DNA of 64,000 nt from Lolium rigidum (taxonomy: Eukaryota > Streptophyta > Magnoliopsida > Poales > Poaceae): assembly GCF_022539505.1 (NCBI RefSeq), contig NW_025899957.1:1-64000 (forward strand), in the 5' to 3' direction. The position numbers and the translations under genes are program-made. The notes below the pieces were generated by a model. That model was not told where the DNA came from. It did not search any database and saw nothing but the letters and a program-made list of their open reading frames with translations. Each line of letters starts with the position of its first letter. The stretch's first letter is position 1. Below, one piece after another: positions 45,130 through 55,823 of this stretch.

Positions 45130-45330
45130 TCGAAATTGCATGCAAATACACGTAGATGTGCAATTACACGTATATGCGTAATTACACATAGATACCTAAT
45201 TGCATGTAGGTGTGCAATTGCACTGATATGTGTAATTGTGTATTGAAAAATTCATAGGTGCAATTGCACATGTATGTGCAATTAGCCAATTACACATATA
45301 TGTACAATTACGTATGAAAAAGTCCACCAC
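45130..45330. repeat. Diverged short repeat rich in CAATTACACATATATG
   Basis: About eight loose copies of a 15-20-bp motif (variants of 'tgcaattacacatatatg', on both strands because of its partial palindromy) fill this stretch. The sequence to about 45960 is otherwise AT-rich with no gene. Confidence 0.5.
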
Positions 45331-45965
45331 CAACTACTTCTAAAGTCGTTCGATGCAAAACCGCTACCATCCACTAGAAGACATCGCCCGGTATACTAAA
45401 ACAACAACAAATGTGATTCTTCTCATTAAAAATCAGCGTAACTATTATCATGCAATCGAACGGCACAAAAAGTAACCAAGAACCAAGATAAGTTTCAGAA
45501 AATAAGCATCAAGTAAATAATTTAAATAAAAAATTCACAAACAAAAAGAAAGAAAATATAATTTTTTTAGGGTAGAAAGAAAATATACTACAACATGGAC
45601 TCTGAACTCCAGTTGAGCGGCCCGTTAAATGTAAAAAAAGCACAAAATCTGCAGGCCCGTCAGGATAAAAAATTACGAAATCACAAAACAGCTAGCCAAC
45701 CCATCGATTAAAAAACCAAACAAATCGATCGGGATCTATGTTATTTCTCGGCTAACCGGGAATTAGCAAAAGGGTTGCAGAAGACACTAATCTTAGACGC
45801 CTTTTAACTAATCTTTTATTGTTATCTCTAGCAATTAATGAGAATTAATTAACTCTAATAAAAATCATGTTGATAAGGAAAAACACATGACACAATGGAG
45901 AAAATAGACTTTTTAGCAGTTCAACTAAGTGAAGACAATTTTTTATTTCTTTCACTCTCACTACA

Positions 45966-46200
45966 CGCAGTAAGGAGCTTCATGTGCTAGCCCATGCCCT
46001 CCTTGAGCAATGAGCATGAACTCTCACTGGAGACCACATCACGACCCTAATGAAGAATGGGACTCTCACAAAAGATCAGTTCAAGAAACCAGTGTCCTCT
46101 ACCCGCAAAAGGAAGAATGGAACTGACACCAAAGATCAGACCAAGAAACCAGTATCGACTACCGCAAAAGGAAGTAAATAAATGCCTCTAACGGTCGTTA
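45966..46200 (+). pseudogene. C-terminal remnant of a fourth FtsH copy
   Basis: The sequence starts KELHVLAHALLE, equivalent to the C-terminal helix of copies 1-3, and continues LTGDHITTLMKNGTL after a small duplication (about 46000-46015) that introduces stops. The tail has a tandem repeat, KDQFKKPVSSTRKRKNG then KDQTKKPVSTTAKG. The DQ..[KR]PV pattern also occurs in the copy 3 tail, so copy 3 is its nearest relative. The 3' flank (46205-46600) is homologous to those of copies 1 and 3. Nothing of the AAA domain remains. Confidence 0.75.
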
Positions 46201-46296
46201 GCAGAATCATGAAACCCCTTCCTACTAACTCGATAGGCAGAGCAGTTTTGTCCTAAAAAGGTTCTTCTTCTTTTGATTCTTTAACTGCTTGCATGC

Positions 46297-46347
46297 ACAC
46301 AAATGTAAAGATTTTTTTTTTTTTTGAGAAAACACAAACGTAAAGAT
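46297..46347 (-). mobile_element. Tiny poly(T) insertion with 16-bp duplication
   Basis: A 19-base insert of mostly T ('...ttttttgagaaa') is flanked by ACACAAATGTAAAGAT and ACACAAACGTAAAGAT. It looks like an extremely 5'-truncated LINE insertion in the 3' flank of the FtsH remnant. Confidence 0.5.
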
Positions 46348-46599
46348 GATGTGTGGATCTCTCTGGATTTTGTTTCTCAAGTCTGAAGAGAATGTGACGT
46401 GTTTTGCACTTGGTAAAAACTCCTGTTTTGGGTCTCAGCCATGGATGCACCCCAAGATTTCTGTTAACCGAACATGGCTTCTGTGACAGGGCACAATGAT
46501 ATGTAAATATTTCAGTCCTGGCTACATACATTTCCCCAGCTACAAAAAGTATGTATACAAAAAGTATGTAAAAGAAATTAGGTGCTTGCATAAATGTAC

Positions 46600-47200
46600 C
46601 ATGTGGTAACTATACCTGCTAAACTATGTCAGCTTGTGCAAAAAAAATATTCCCAGCGAATTCTTTCATCATAGTTAGAATGCCGCGCATCATTGCGATC
46701 AGTTTGTCTACCCATCAGGAGCTTCTCAATGTTAACATGTCCCCCCTTCAGGACATTCTCAACGCGAACACTTCTAACCGCAGCTTCTACGGCAGCGTGA
46801 CTACAGTGTACGTTCTGCTGCAGATGATCTTTAAGAATCAGCCCTGGCGCAGCTGCTAGCTCTTTAGCCCAGCACATTTGGCTCAACAAAATGTCCCAAG
46901 TATAGGCGATTAAGCTACACTTCTTGCTGACATACAGGGAAGTAGCACTGCCTTCACATCTTCAGCTTGCACTACAAGGGGTGCAGCTCTTGATCGCAAA
47001 GTGATGCACAGCTGGAGTTTGGCATAGTCAAGCACAATAGCCTGTCAGGGTTTCCTTGATGATACCCTGGCTTGGTTTACTTGCATGTAGAGTTGTGTTA
47101 TCTGTGAGACACCAGTTTTGATCTCACCTACAAAAACGGTCAAACTGCTCCACTGACCCTTCTAAGGCCTGTAGTCCCAAAGGTTATAAATCACTTTTGA
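46600..47200 (-). other. Probable 3' region of the PPR gene
   Basis: There is no convincing gene here. Several short ORFs exist on both strands (for example minus 46629-46889) without recognisable features. The 400 bp closest to 47201 are likely the 3' UTR of the minus-strand PPR gene. Confidence 0.3.
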
Positions 47201-50200
47201 CTACCAGTAGTCTCTGCAAGAGCATGAACCTTGATCAAAACGATGAAAATGAGTCGGGTCTCTGACAATTATTCCCCTATTTTCCTGCCCTGATAGCAAC
47301 TTCAGGGTTTCATGGCTTTCCAGGGATATCCTCTGGTTCTTCATAACCGTTACAGGAGCAGCAGGCGGCAAAGTGGACAGCCCAAAAGCCACCGCCAGTA
47401 GTTCACCATGTCTGCCGAGCGAGCTCTCGCCAGCCTTTCTGCTCTGGAATCCTAATTCCCAAACATCCGTTCCGCCACACTCGGTCCTCTGTTTCACCCT
47501 GACCAGCAAGTCTTCCAATCTGGCCTGAACTGCATTGTTCTGTTGTTGGCAGGAGCTATCTCCATCAGCAAAATGGTGGATGGACCCTCCGGACTCTGCC
47601 CAACTAATCCCTGTTTCCTTGCTCACGCCTCGCTCTCTCATTAGGCCTCTTGTCCTCATAGCTAATGAGACTTTGCCAGCATCCATGTAGAGGTTGTACA
47701 GCACCACATATGAGGTAGCAGCAAAGGGCTCGAGATCCATTAATTTCTCTCCAGTTCTTATACCTCTCTCTTTATCCCCATGGATTCTGCAAGCACGCAA
47801 CAGTGCACGCCAGAGTATTGGGTCATTTTCTGATCCAGACCCCATTATGAAATCTTCAGCCTCAGCCATCTTGGCGACATGGCCAAGGAGGTCTACTATG
47901 CAAGCTTTGTGCTTCGCAGATGGGGAACAACCAAAATCTGATATCATGCTCTCGTAATGCCTGCATTACAAAAGACGAATATCTGGTGAAATTCTGAACA
48001 TTTTTTAGAAGTTCGATAGAAGTGTTAGAAATGGAGGAGAGTACCCTACTTCTAGTGTTCCATTTATAGCATATTCTTCAATTAGCTTTAGTTCTGAACA
48101 TACACATTTTTTTGTCCAGGAAAGGTATGTCAGACTTGAACCCTCCACCTTTTGCATCCGGGCTTGGGACCGGCATTGGCGGTGTTACTTCAAGTCCGGT
48201 GATCTTACCAGTCCCTGGAAATGGGCAATTCGAAAAGTTATGATTATAGTACACATGAGAAACTGAATGAAAGCCAGAATGCACGATTTCCTATCCGGAG
48301 GGTAAGTATGACATCATAATATGGGTAAGCCCTATGTTTGGCAAAAGTGAACTGTATTAGCTAATGCAACATGCCTTTTAAGCTTAATAAGCGAGAGCAA
48401 GAATGTCTAGGGGTTAATTGGAACTTCTATTTTGGAGCTAGAATTAATAATGTAGGCAGTACTACAATTCCCCAGACTGTCAACTCTCCCTCGCTAGTGC
48501 ATATAGTTCCTGTGTAGGATGACTTGACTATTGAGCATTTACTGTAAACTGATTCGTACATTGCTACTAGTATAGTATAGTACACGAGGATCCCTATAAA
48601 ACGTAGCAGGAAGACCAAACTTTTGGGAAATAACAAAACAGACAGGTGAGTCATGAGTATGTACCTGAAACCTTCATCCACCAGACCCTGGTGGCTGCAA
48701 GCAATAAGAGCGGCAAGAAAAGCAGTATTATCTATTATGACGCCACATTCCTTCATCTTCTGGAGGAGCTCTAGAGCCTCATTTTCATGGCCATGGACGG
48801 CATAGGTCAAAACCATGGTAGACCATGAGTAAGTATCCAGAATGGTAATCTGGTCAAATGTCTTCTTTGAAGCCTTAACATCACCTATATTCCTATACAT
48901 AGCAATCTGAGAATTGCCACAAACAGTGAACTGATCGAGTCCCGATTTGACCGTATAACAGTGCAACTGCTTACAGGTTGCTGGCAGACTAAGAGCAGCA
49001 CAGGCATTCATCGCACTAGATAAAGCGAATTGGTCTGGCTCTTTTCCAATAGAAAGAAACTCTATAAAGAAGTCTAGTGCCTTCTCAAAATTTTCATCAT
49101 GTGCAAAAGCTGTAATCATGGATGTCCATGTGACGACATCTTGCTTGGGTGTCATATGGAAGCATCTAAAACTGTCATTTACTGATCGTGCTTTAGAGTA
49201 GAGGTTGATCAGCGCATTTGCTATGAACTCATCGTCCTGAAACCCACTGAATATAACATGGGCATGTATCTGCCTCCCACAGCGCACAGCATCTGTCAGA
49301 TTGCAGACTTCGAGCACGCTCTTGAACGTAAACTTGGACGGTTTTATCCTCATTCGAAGCAAGTTCGAGAAAAGCCTGACTGCTTCGATTCTGACCTCAG
49401 GGCATGGGTCATTACCTAACCGAGCAAACCCAGCGATCATGGCACCGTAGACCACCACATTCTGATTCGGCATGCAGTCAAACACCTTGATCGCCTCCTC
49501 CAGGCCGCCGTTCTTGGCGTACATGTCCACCATGGCACTCCCGACGAACATGTCCAAGTCCAAACCGACCTTCACCACGCAGCCGTGCAGCATCCTGCGG
49601 AGATCCTCGGACCCCTCGAGCTCCGAGCAGGCCTTGAGGATCCCGCCCAGAGCAAAGCTATCGAGCTTCACCCCGGACCGGTGCATCCAGACGAGCACGT
49701 GCACGGCCACCTCCGGCCACCCCATCCGCACGTACGCGGACAGCAGCAGGTTCCAGGACGCCTCGTCCCGCTCCTCGGCCCGGTCGAACACCAGCCTCAC
49801 CTCGTCGATCATCCCGCACTTGGCGTACATGTCGATGAGGGAGTTGGTGAGGAACGCGTCCCGCGCGAGCCCGCTCGCCACGGCCAGCCCGTGCGCCGCC
49901 CGGCCGCTCCGCCCGTCCCCGGCCCCGCCGCACGCCGCCAGCACCGCCGCGTAGGTGAACCGGTCTGCCTGGATGCCGCTGCCCCGTGCCTCCCGGAACG
50001 CGGCGAGCGCCAGGCGTGTGGAGCTGGTTCCGCCGCCCAGGCTGGAGTAGCCCGCGATGAGTGTGTTCCAGGACACGGCGTCCCGGCGCGTCATTCCGTC
50101 GAACAGGAGGCGGGCGCCCCGCATGTCACCGCAGCGGCAGTAGACCGCGAGCAGGTTGTTGCGCAGGAAGAGGCCGGGGTGGTAGCCGGCGCGGAGCATG

Positions 50201-50424
50201 TGAGAGTGGGTCAGCCTGCCCAGCTGCAGCGACCGGGCCCTCGACGCGGTCCGGAGGAGGCCCGCGTAGGCTGCCGGGTTCAGGGGAGGGACGCGGCGGT
50301 GGCAGGGTGGTGGTGGAGCCTCCGCCGGCGGGCTGCGTCGGTGGGGAGGCGGCGGGGTTCGGGGCGGATTCGAAGGCGGTTGCCGGAGAAGACGGTGGCT
50401 TGGTTTCCGGTGCGGGAGCAGCAT
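47201..50424 (-). CDS. PLS-class pentatricopeptide repeat protein, E/DYW type
   Basis: PPR proteins bind organellar RNA in mitochondria or plastids, and DYW-type members usually act in C-to-U editing. Exon 1 is 48665-50424 and exon 2 is 47201-47960, joined by a 704-bp GT-AG intron in phase 2 (GGTTTCAG|GCATTACG). The product is 839 aa, beginning MLLPHRKPSHRLLRQ, an Arg/Pro-rich presequence-like start. PLS repeats fill about 50-590 (NNLLAVYCRCGDM, DAVSWNTLIAGYS, NSLIDMYAKCGMIDE). The E region follows, and the protein ends CSCRDYW. Within the DYW domain HxE is kept as HGE (771-773), but the CxxCH motif reads SLESH (799-803), so both cysteines are gone. It resembles the At3g13880 type from memory; exact orthology is not tested. 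Confidence 0.9.
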
Positions 50425-52104
50425 CGGTCGACGGAGCGAGCGATGTTTTGGGAGGGTTTAACATTCCTTGCGGAATTATCCCCCGCCTTTTTTTTCTTTT
50501 GCCTTGGAGATCACACCATGACGGCACCGACAACTCGGCCCCACCTCACTTAGTGAAAAGACACGCATTCAACACTCTTGAACTACCCATGAACTCCAGA
50601 TTTTTAGTTGAGAATTAAGTTTTTCTTTCCTCTAACATAAGAGCTCTAACAAACACGTCGAGCGGATGCGAATACGAGGGTGTCGGTGTTCCGAGCGAAG
50701 GCCTCGCACCGGCATTGGGCTGGTGCCGACGATGACGGTGTCTTGGTGCATCGCTATACCTTCCTGAAGGCATCGTCGTGAAACCCGCCTCTCCAACACC
50801 TCGAAGGCCAAGGTATCTTCGGGTGAAAACCCAAACTCCTTTGGAGTGGGCGGTGGCGGTGTTCTCGTCGCTATCTTCTTGAAGACACCGCCTTGAATTC
50901 CTTGTTGCTTTTTGGGAGTCTCAGATGTTGTGTAGTGTTGCTTCGCCGGCGAGGTTGGAGGATGTCGGTGCGGCGGCCCCAGACAGTGGTGGTGCGCCGA
51001 GGCGGTGGCCCCGGAGAGCGTTCCGGCCATGGCTCCATGAGTCTTGATGCTTGATGCATGAGGAGGCCATGGCGGTCGGCGGTGGCAGCATGCCTACGGG
51101 GATCTTTGTTGGCTAGGCTAGTCATGGTTGTCCCTCCTCTGCCCATTTCTGCCGACCTGTTATTTACGAGCACATGGTTGGGGCTTCACAGCCCTAGCTT
51201 GTCCATGCCTCATGCGCACCAACGGGCTCGCCTGGGGTGAAAGGAGAGTCCTTCTAACCCTTTCTGATTGGAGGCATCGTAGATGTCAAACGATAGTGGA
51301 GAGATAGTCTCTTTGATGCTAGCAGGGGTGATGCCTACGAGTGTCACATACCCCTTGGCGGCGCGTTGCTCCATTACTCTCCTTGGGATGTCGTCTAGAA
51401 GCTCAGGTTCCATCCAGGTGCAACGCTTCCACGTCTTCATTCTGGCTTAAACCTTCTTTTGACTATGTCCTGGAGCAGACTCGTTGGTCTCCTATGTTAC
51501 ACGTGTACTCGTTGACACCGTCCTTGGTACTGGCCATCCATTGGCAGGATCGGCACTCCACGACCCGGAGCGACAAGACAGGCGTCCCTCTCCAGCAGTA
51601 GCTTGGTGGGGTTGGTGCATTGGGGTTCAACGGTCTTTCTGTTTCTTTTCGGCAGTCTGGATTGCCTCTTAGCCCCCCCCCCCCCCGCCCCCTCACCATT
51701 ATGTATCACTTTTACCGGCTAATCTTTATTTACAATAGTTGGTCGCCTAGTTGTATCATGACTTTCATTCAAAAATGGGAGGAGCACCATTTTAGTGTTG
51801 TGATTCGGGGATGCAGCATAATTTACTTTATTAAAAATTTCTGAGTCATTAGAATGCACACCCTTTTAATTTTGCAAATTTTTAGTTATTTCAAAATTCC
51901 AGAAATCTCAATCACCTTTGTCAAAAGTAACTTCAAATTTTAGTTTGAGCTATGCAAGAAGTAAAAAAATGATGAAGAAGATGTTTGGACATGATCCGAA
52001 GGATAAGAAATGTACTGTATTTGAGATTTATTTACAAAAAGCATGTATGGTGACGGCCGCCGCTCCGGTTGGACCGCAGCGATTTTCCCCAATCGCCAAA
52101 CCCC
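50425..52104. other. Intergenic region with GC-rich repeat relic
   Basis: The region between 50425 and 50640 is the upstream region of the PPR gene. 50640-51730 is GC-rich retroposon-like sequence with no domain-bearing ORF and a 14-C run at 51673-51686. 51740-52100 is AT-rich and includes the 5' region of the F-box gene. A minus-strand ORF at 51210-51440 is unrecognised. Confidence 0.35.
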
Positions 52105-53957
52105 ATGGAAGAGCTCGCCGGCGACAGCCGCGCTGCCGATCCGCCGTCCCTACCGGACGACCTCCTGGTGGAGATCCTGCTGCGCCTCCCGCCGGAGCCC
52201 ATCTACCTCTTCCGCGCCTCCTTCGTCTCCAAGCACTGGCGCTGCCTCGTCCACGACGCCCGCTTCCTCCGCCGCTTCCGCGAGCTCCACGGGAGGACGC
52301 CTCCGGTGCTCGGCTTCTTCCACCCGCGAGGTCCTCCGCTCTTCGTCCCCACCTCGACCGGCTTCGCGCTCTCCACCGCCACGATTACGTGCCACGACGA
52401 CTGGTGGCTCTACGACTGCCGCCACGGCCGCGCCCTCCTGGACAGCTACCGCACCGGCACCCTCCTCGTCTGGGACCTCATGACCGGCGACGAGCGCTAC
52501 GTGCCGCTCCCCGCACAGGCCTGTCTAGGGAGCATGGAGTTCAACGGCGCTGTTCTCTCCGCGGCTGGCCACGCCGGCTGCCATTCGTGCCCGTTCCTCG
52601 TGGCTTTCGTGTTCAGTCACCAGGTTGATTTCGTCACCTCTGCCTGCGTCTACTCGTCCGAGACCGGTGCCTGGGGTGAGATCGCTTCCATTCATGCACC
52701 ATATTGCTTAATTGATACAAAGCCGGCGGCTCTGATTGGAAACAAGCCCTACTGGCTGCTGGAAAACACTAGCATCATCGAGTTTGATTTGGATAAGAAT
52801 AGTTTGGATTTCGTCGAGGAGGTGCCACGGGACTACGATCAGATTATCATCATGCCAGCAGAGGATGGACTTCTTGGTTTCGCCGGAGTTGATGGATTCT
52901 GTCTCCATTTGTGGTCAAAGGTTGCTGGCATTGATGGTGTGGCAACATGGACACGTATCAGGGTCATTGACATGGAGAAGCTTCTTGCGCCAGAAGTCGT
53001 GGCGGCGTGTGTGGTTGGAGGATTTGGAGTGGACCCAATTGGTTATGCTGAAGATGCTGATGTGATCTTCGTTGATGTGTATCCTAGCTTCTACATGATC
53101 CATCTCAAGTCCCTGAAGATCGAGGAGGTGTCAGCGAAAAGGATCTGCAGTCACATTTTTCCTTATGCTAGTTTCTATGCTCCAGGTACCACCATTATTT
53201 CCGATGTCGCACAGTTCATTTTAATCTTCAAAGTGGTATCTTCCTTGTAGATGTATCATCTATAAGAACACTAGTTCATTGTGGATGACACGTTTTCATG
53301 AACTTTGGATGTGAACAGTCAGGATTCTGTTTATTGCAAGAATGTGTGCTTGTAAATGTAGTCAACACAACACTCTTAAAAGGTCATTCTGTTACCTGTA
53401 AACATATACTTGAGGAACAATATATTTGCATCCTGTCACCGGTTTATAGCTATCTTTCCCTGTTGTCATGGATAATCTATCTGAGACATCAGTGTTGGTA
53501 AATTAGGCAACCAAATTGACCAATAGAGTGCCTTTCGTTTGTGTTGCATATTATAATGACAACCAATCAATGAGTCAATGCTGAACTCTTTTCTCTTTCA
53601 ACTTAAGATACTAGGTTCTAATGTCTGGATGGCGCCTTAATTCTGTGGTGAGCATTATTTGAACTAGAGAGTGGGAAAAATACATACCTTCTGGTTTTCT
53701 TTGATATATCATGGACACAAAACATAAACATAAATGTATGCTCTATTAATGAACGTGCTTGTATCAACAATTCTAAAAAAAATCCTGGCCAGATAAATTA
53801 CTGAATATCACAACATTTGTTATAAGGTAGATGGTACGCAAAGTGTCTTGATTAATCATTTTAATCTTGTACTACATGTCAATCCTTAATCGTTCTTCTC
53901 ATAGGAATTATGAGTGGTGGTGGAGATGATCAAGACGAACTGTTGAACATCAACTGA
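52105..53957 (+). CDS. F-box protein (grass F-box family)
   Basis: F-box proteins are substrate adaptors of SCF ubiquitin ligases. The F-box lies at about residues 12-60, with SLPDDLLVEILLRLPPEPIY and ASFVSKHWRCLV; the rest has the beta-rich pattern of grass F-box-associated regions. The start is the ATG at 52105 (CCCATGG); the in-frame codons before it have no ATG. I predict an intron at 53186-53904 (TCCAG|GTACC ... TCATAG|GAATTATG) that joins YAPG to IMSGGGDDQDELLNIN and a TGA at 53955-53957, giving 377 aa. Without splicing the frame would end at 53250 with a different tail. The substrate is unknown. Confidence 0.82.
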
Positions 53958-54935
53958 GATGATTGTGATGTCACATCTGACATGATGCCTAATTCGTTAA
54001 AGAGGTGATGTGATGTTTCTCTACTGTGTTTCTACTGTAGTCATATGTTTGTAAATCAATGAGTCGATATTCTCTCTAGTGGTATTTTAAGAAGTTGTTG
54101 TGGTACACAGTTTGAACCTAAGGAATGTGGTTTAGCCGTGTTTCTGTAGCCCGCTTATGACTATTCATCTCTCAGATTGACCTTAGTTGTCTGTTCTCTT
54201 GGAGCTGTCGAACACTTCCTCCTGACTCTGCACACTTGATAGTTCATGTCAGCTAATTTTGTATCATTCCTCAAATACCATTTTGATGAACAGTTACACC
54301 AGTCATTCTGCATTTGAGAAAACACAGTGACCAGAAGGTTTGTATCCTTCACATACAACGCCATGCTCCCACTTGGTACTGATCATCATGAGCCAAAAGT
54401 AGAACTAGAAACTAGATTTTATTTTTCTTCATCAGGCCCTGCCATTGGTGTGCGCATGATATTACCCTATGTCGTGTACAAACGTAGCACCACACATGAC
54501 CATGAACCTGTCGTTCCTCAGTTCGCCACATGTTATCTCTGTACCGAGTTGTGCATAAAATACGACAAAGCATGTTAACTGGGTAGAAAATGTTTTCTTT
54601 GTTGCTGTTTGACATACTTTTTCCCCTCTGAATTTTGCCCCTCACGAGTAGCCAAAACCGGCTCTGCTGATAAGATTGCTTGCTATGCGGTGGAGGCACC
54701 TAGGTTATGCTGGTGACGCACCGCTTACTCATGCAGGCCGCTCAATCTCTTGGTCGGTGTCGTGTTGATGTGGTAAATATCAGGCGCTCAATGTAGCTGG
54801 AAACAAACTATTTCTAGTGCCAAGCGTGGCATCACCTTCGCAAAACGTGACGGAATTGATCACGTGAGTGACTTCTCTTGATATGATCCAAACGCAATGG
54901 TGGGTGGTAAAATTTACTTCATGTGAAATATTGTG

Positions 54936-55013
54936 CTCCCTCCATTCCATGATTCTTGCCGTGGCTTTAGTTTAAATTTGAACTAAAACCACAGCTAGAA
55001 TTATGGAAGGGAG
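54936..55013. mobile_element. Stowaway-like MITE (78 bp)
   Basis: The sequence folds back on itself: CTCCCTCCATTCCATGATTC at the left and the near complement ending ATGGAAGGGAG at the right, with 'aaatttgaact' at the centre. This is the CTCCCTCC start of Stowaway elements. A clear TA duplication is not seen. Confidence 0.55.
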
Positions 55014-55339
55014 AGGGTGTACTTTACAAATTGCCCTTTTCAGCTAGAGTTGCAATTTTGGAATTTATTCTCGGTTAGTTGACGGAGACTTAGCAAAACT
55101 CCTATAAACATGTATCTGCCTACCGCCTGGAGTATTTGTTGAAGGCTAGATCACTATTTATTTTTTAGCTTGTTGAGTCCAGGTTTTTCTCTCTCGACCG
55201 AGATTTCCGGGTACCGACCAAAAACCAGAATTCTCCCTCCCTCCAAGAAATGGTGCTGCCGTTCAAAAGAAATTAGGTGAATTTGAATTTAAAATTCAGG
55301 ATTGGGTTAAATAGATATGCTTTGTATTAACGTATAGCT

Positions 55340-55405
55340 ACGTTTGCTCCATTGGCAAGGAGCTCTGGTCCTGCCAGTGGGGTCGTGGGTTCCAAGTCTG
55401 CTCAG
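55340..55405 (+). ncRNA. tRNA-like (SINE-type) segment
   Basis: 'gctccattggcaaggagc' resembles a tRNA D-arm with a box A, 'ctggtcctgccag' can form a short anticodon-type stem, and 'gtgggttccaagtct' resembles box B. There is no acceptor stem. It is best read as a decayed tRNA-derived SINE head or tRNA pseudogene. Confidence 0.3.
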
Positions 55406-55735
55406 GTCCCAATTAACTTTTGCACTGTTAACATAGGTAGCAATTTTATTTTATCTAGCAACGAATAATTTTGAATTCACAATTTGTTTGAATTAACTCG
55501 GGTGTTAAAACACCAAAATTTGAGCATTTTTTTTGGTAACTGGTAATTCCGGTGCCCTCTTGTAAAACAAACTGATCAGGTTTTCTAGGGCTAGAGATGC
55601 AAAAGGGCATTGTTGTAATTCATGTACCCACCGCTGTTAATGGATGCTTCCTGGCCTTTCGGGGCCGTACTTGTTCAAAAAAAAAAACCTGGTTGATTCC
55701 AAATTAACTAGGGAGATTACAATCTGGCACAAATC

Positions 55736-55823
55736 TCAGATGCTCAATGACGAGAATTCATCAAAAATAATCTCTGGTGAGAATTTGCCATCTGTAATCC
55801 GTTTCACCACCATTTCTTGGTCA
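55736..55823 (-). pseudogene. Displaced original C-terminus of the FBD gene
   Basis: Read on the minus strand from the TSD, the sequence continues the FBD frame past KKD with DQEMVVKRITDGKFSPEI and on to LSI and a TGA at 55736-55738. It fits in frame if the 1.1-kb element and one TSD copy are ignored. It is therefore the old end of the last exon, now separated from its gene. Confidence 0.75.

Larger units (their letters stand above)
53958..55735. other. Intergenic region between F-box and FBD genes
   Basis: This region contains the F-box gene's 3' UTR, AT-rich sequence, one Stowaway-like MITE (54936-55013) and a tRNA-like SINE-type segment near 55340. No protein gene was found. Confidence 0.4.

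Noticed and set aside
49585..50553. 322-codon + strand ORF over the PPR gene
   Set aside because: It is an antisense shadow of a GC-rich PPR exon; the composition is Arg/Gly/Pro-rich with no domain, whereas the minus strand shows clear PPR repeats.
51210..51709. Minus-strand ORFs in GC-rich intergenic DNA
   Set aside because: Short, overlapping frames in retroposon-like sequence with a C homopolymer; no recognisable motif.
52069..52104. Upstream extension of the F-box ORF
   Set aside because: The codon at 52069 is TTG, not ATG; the first ATG in frame is at 52105 in a good context.
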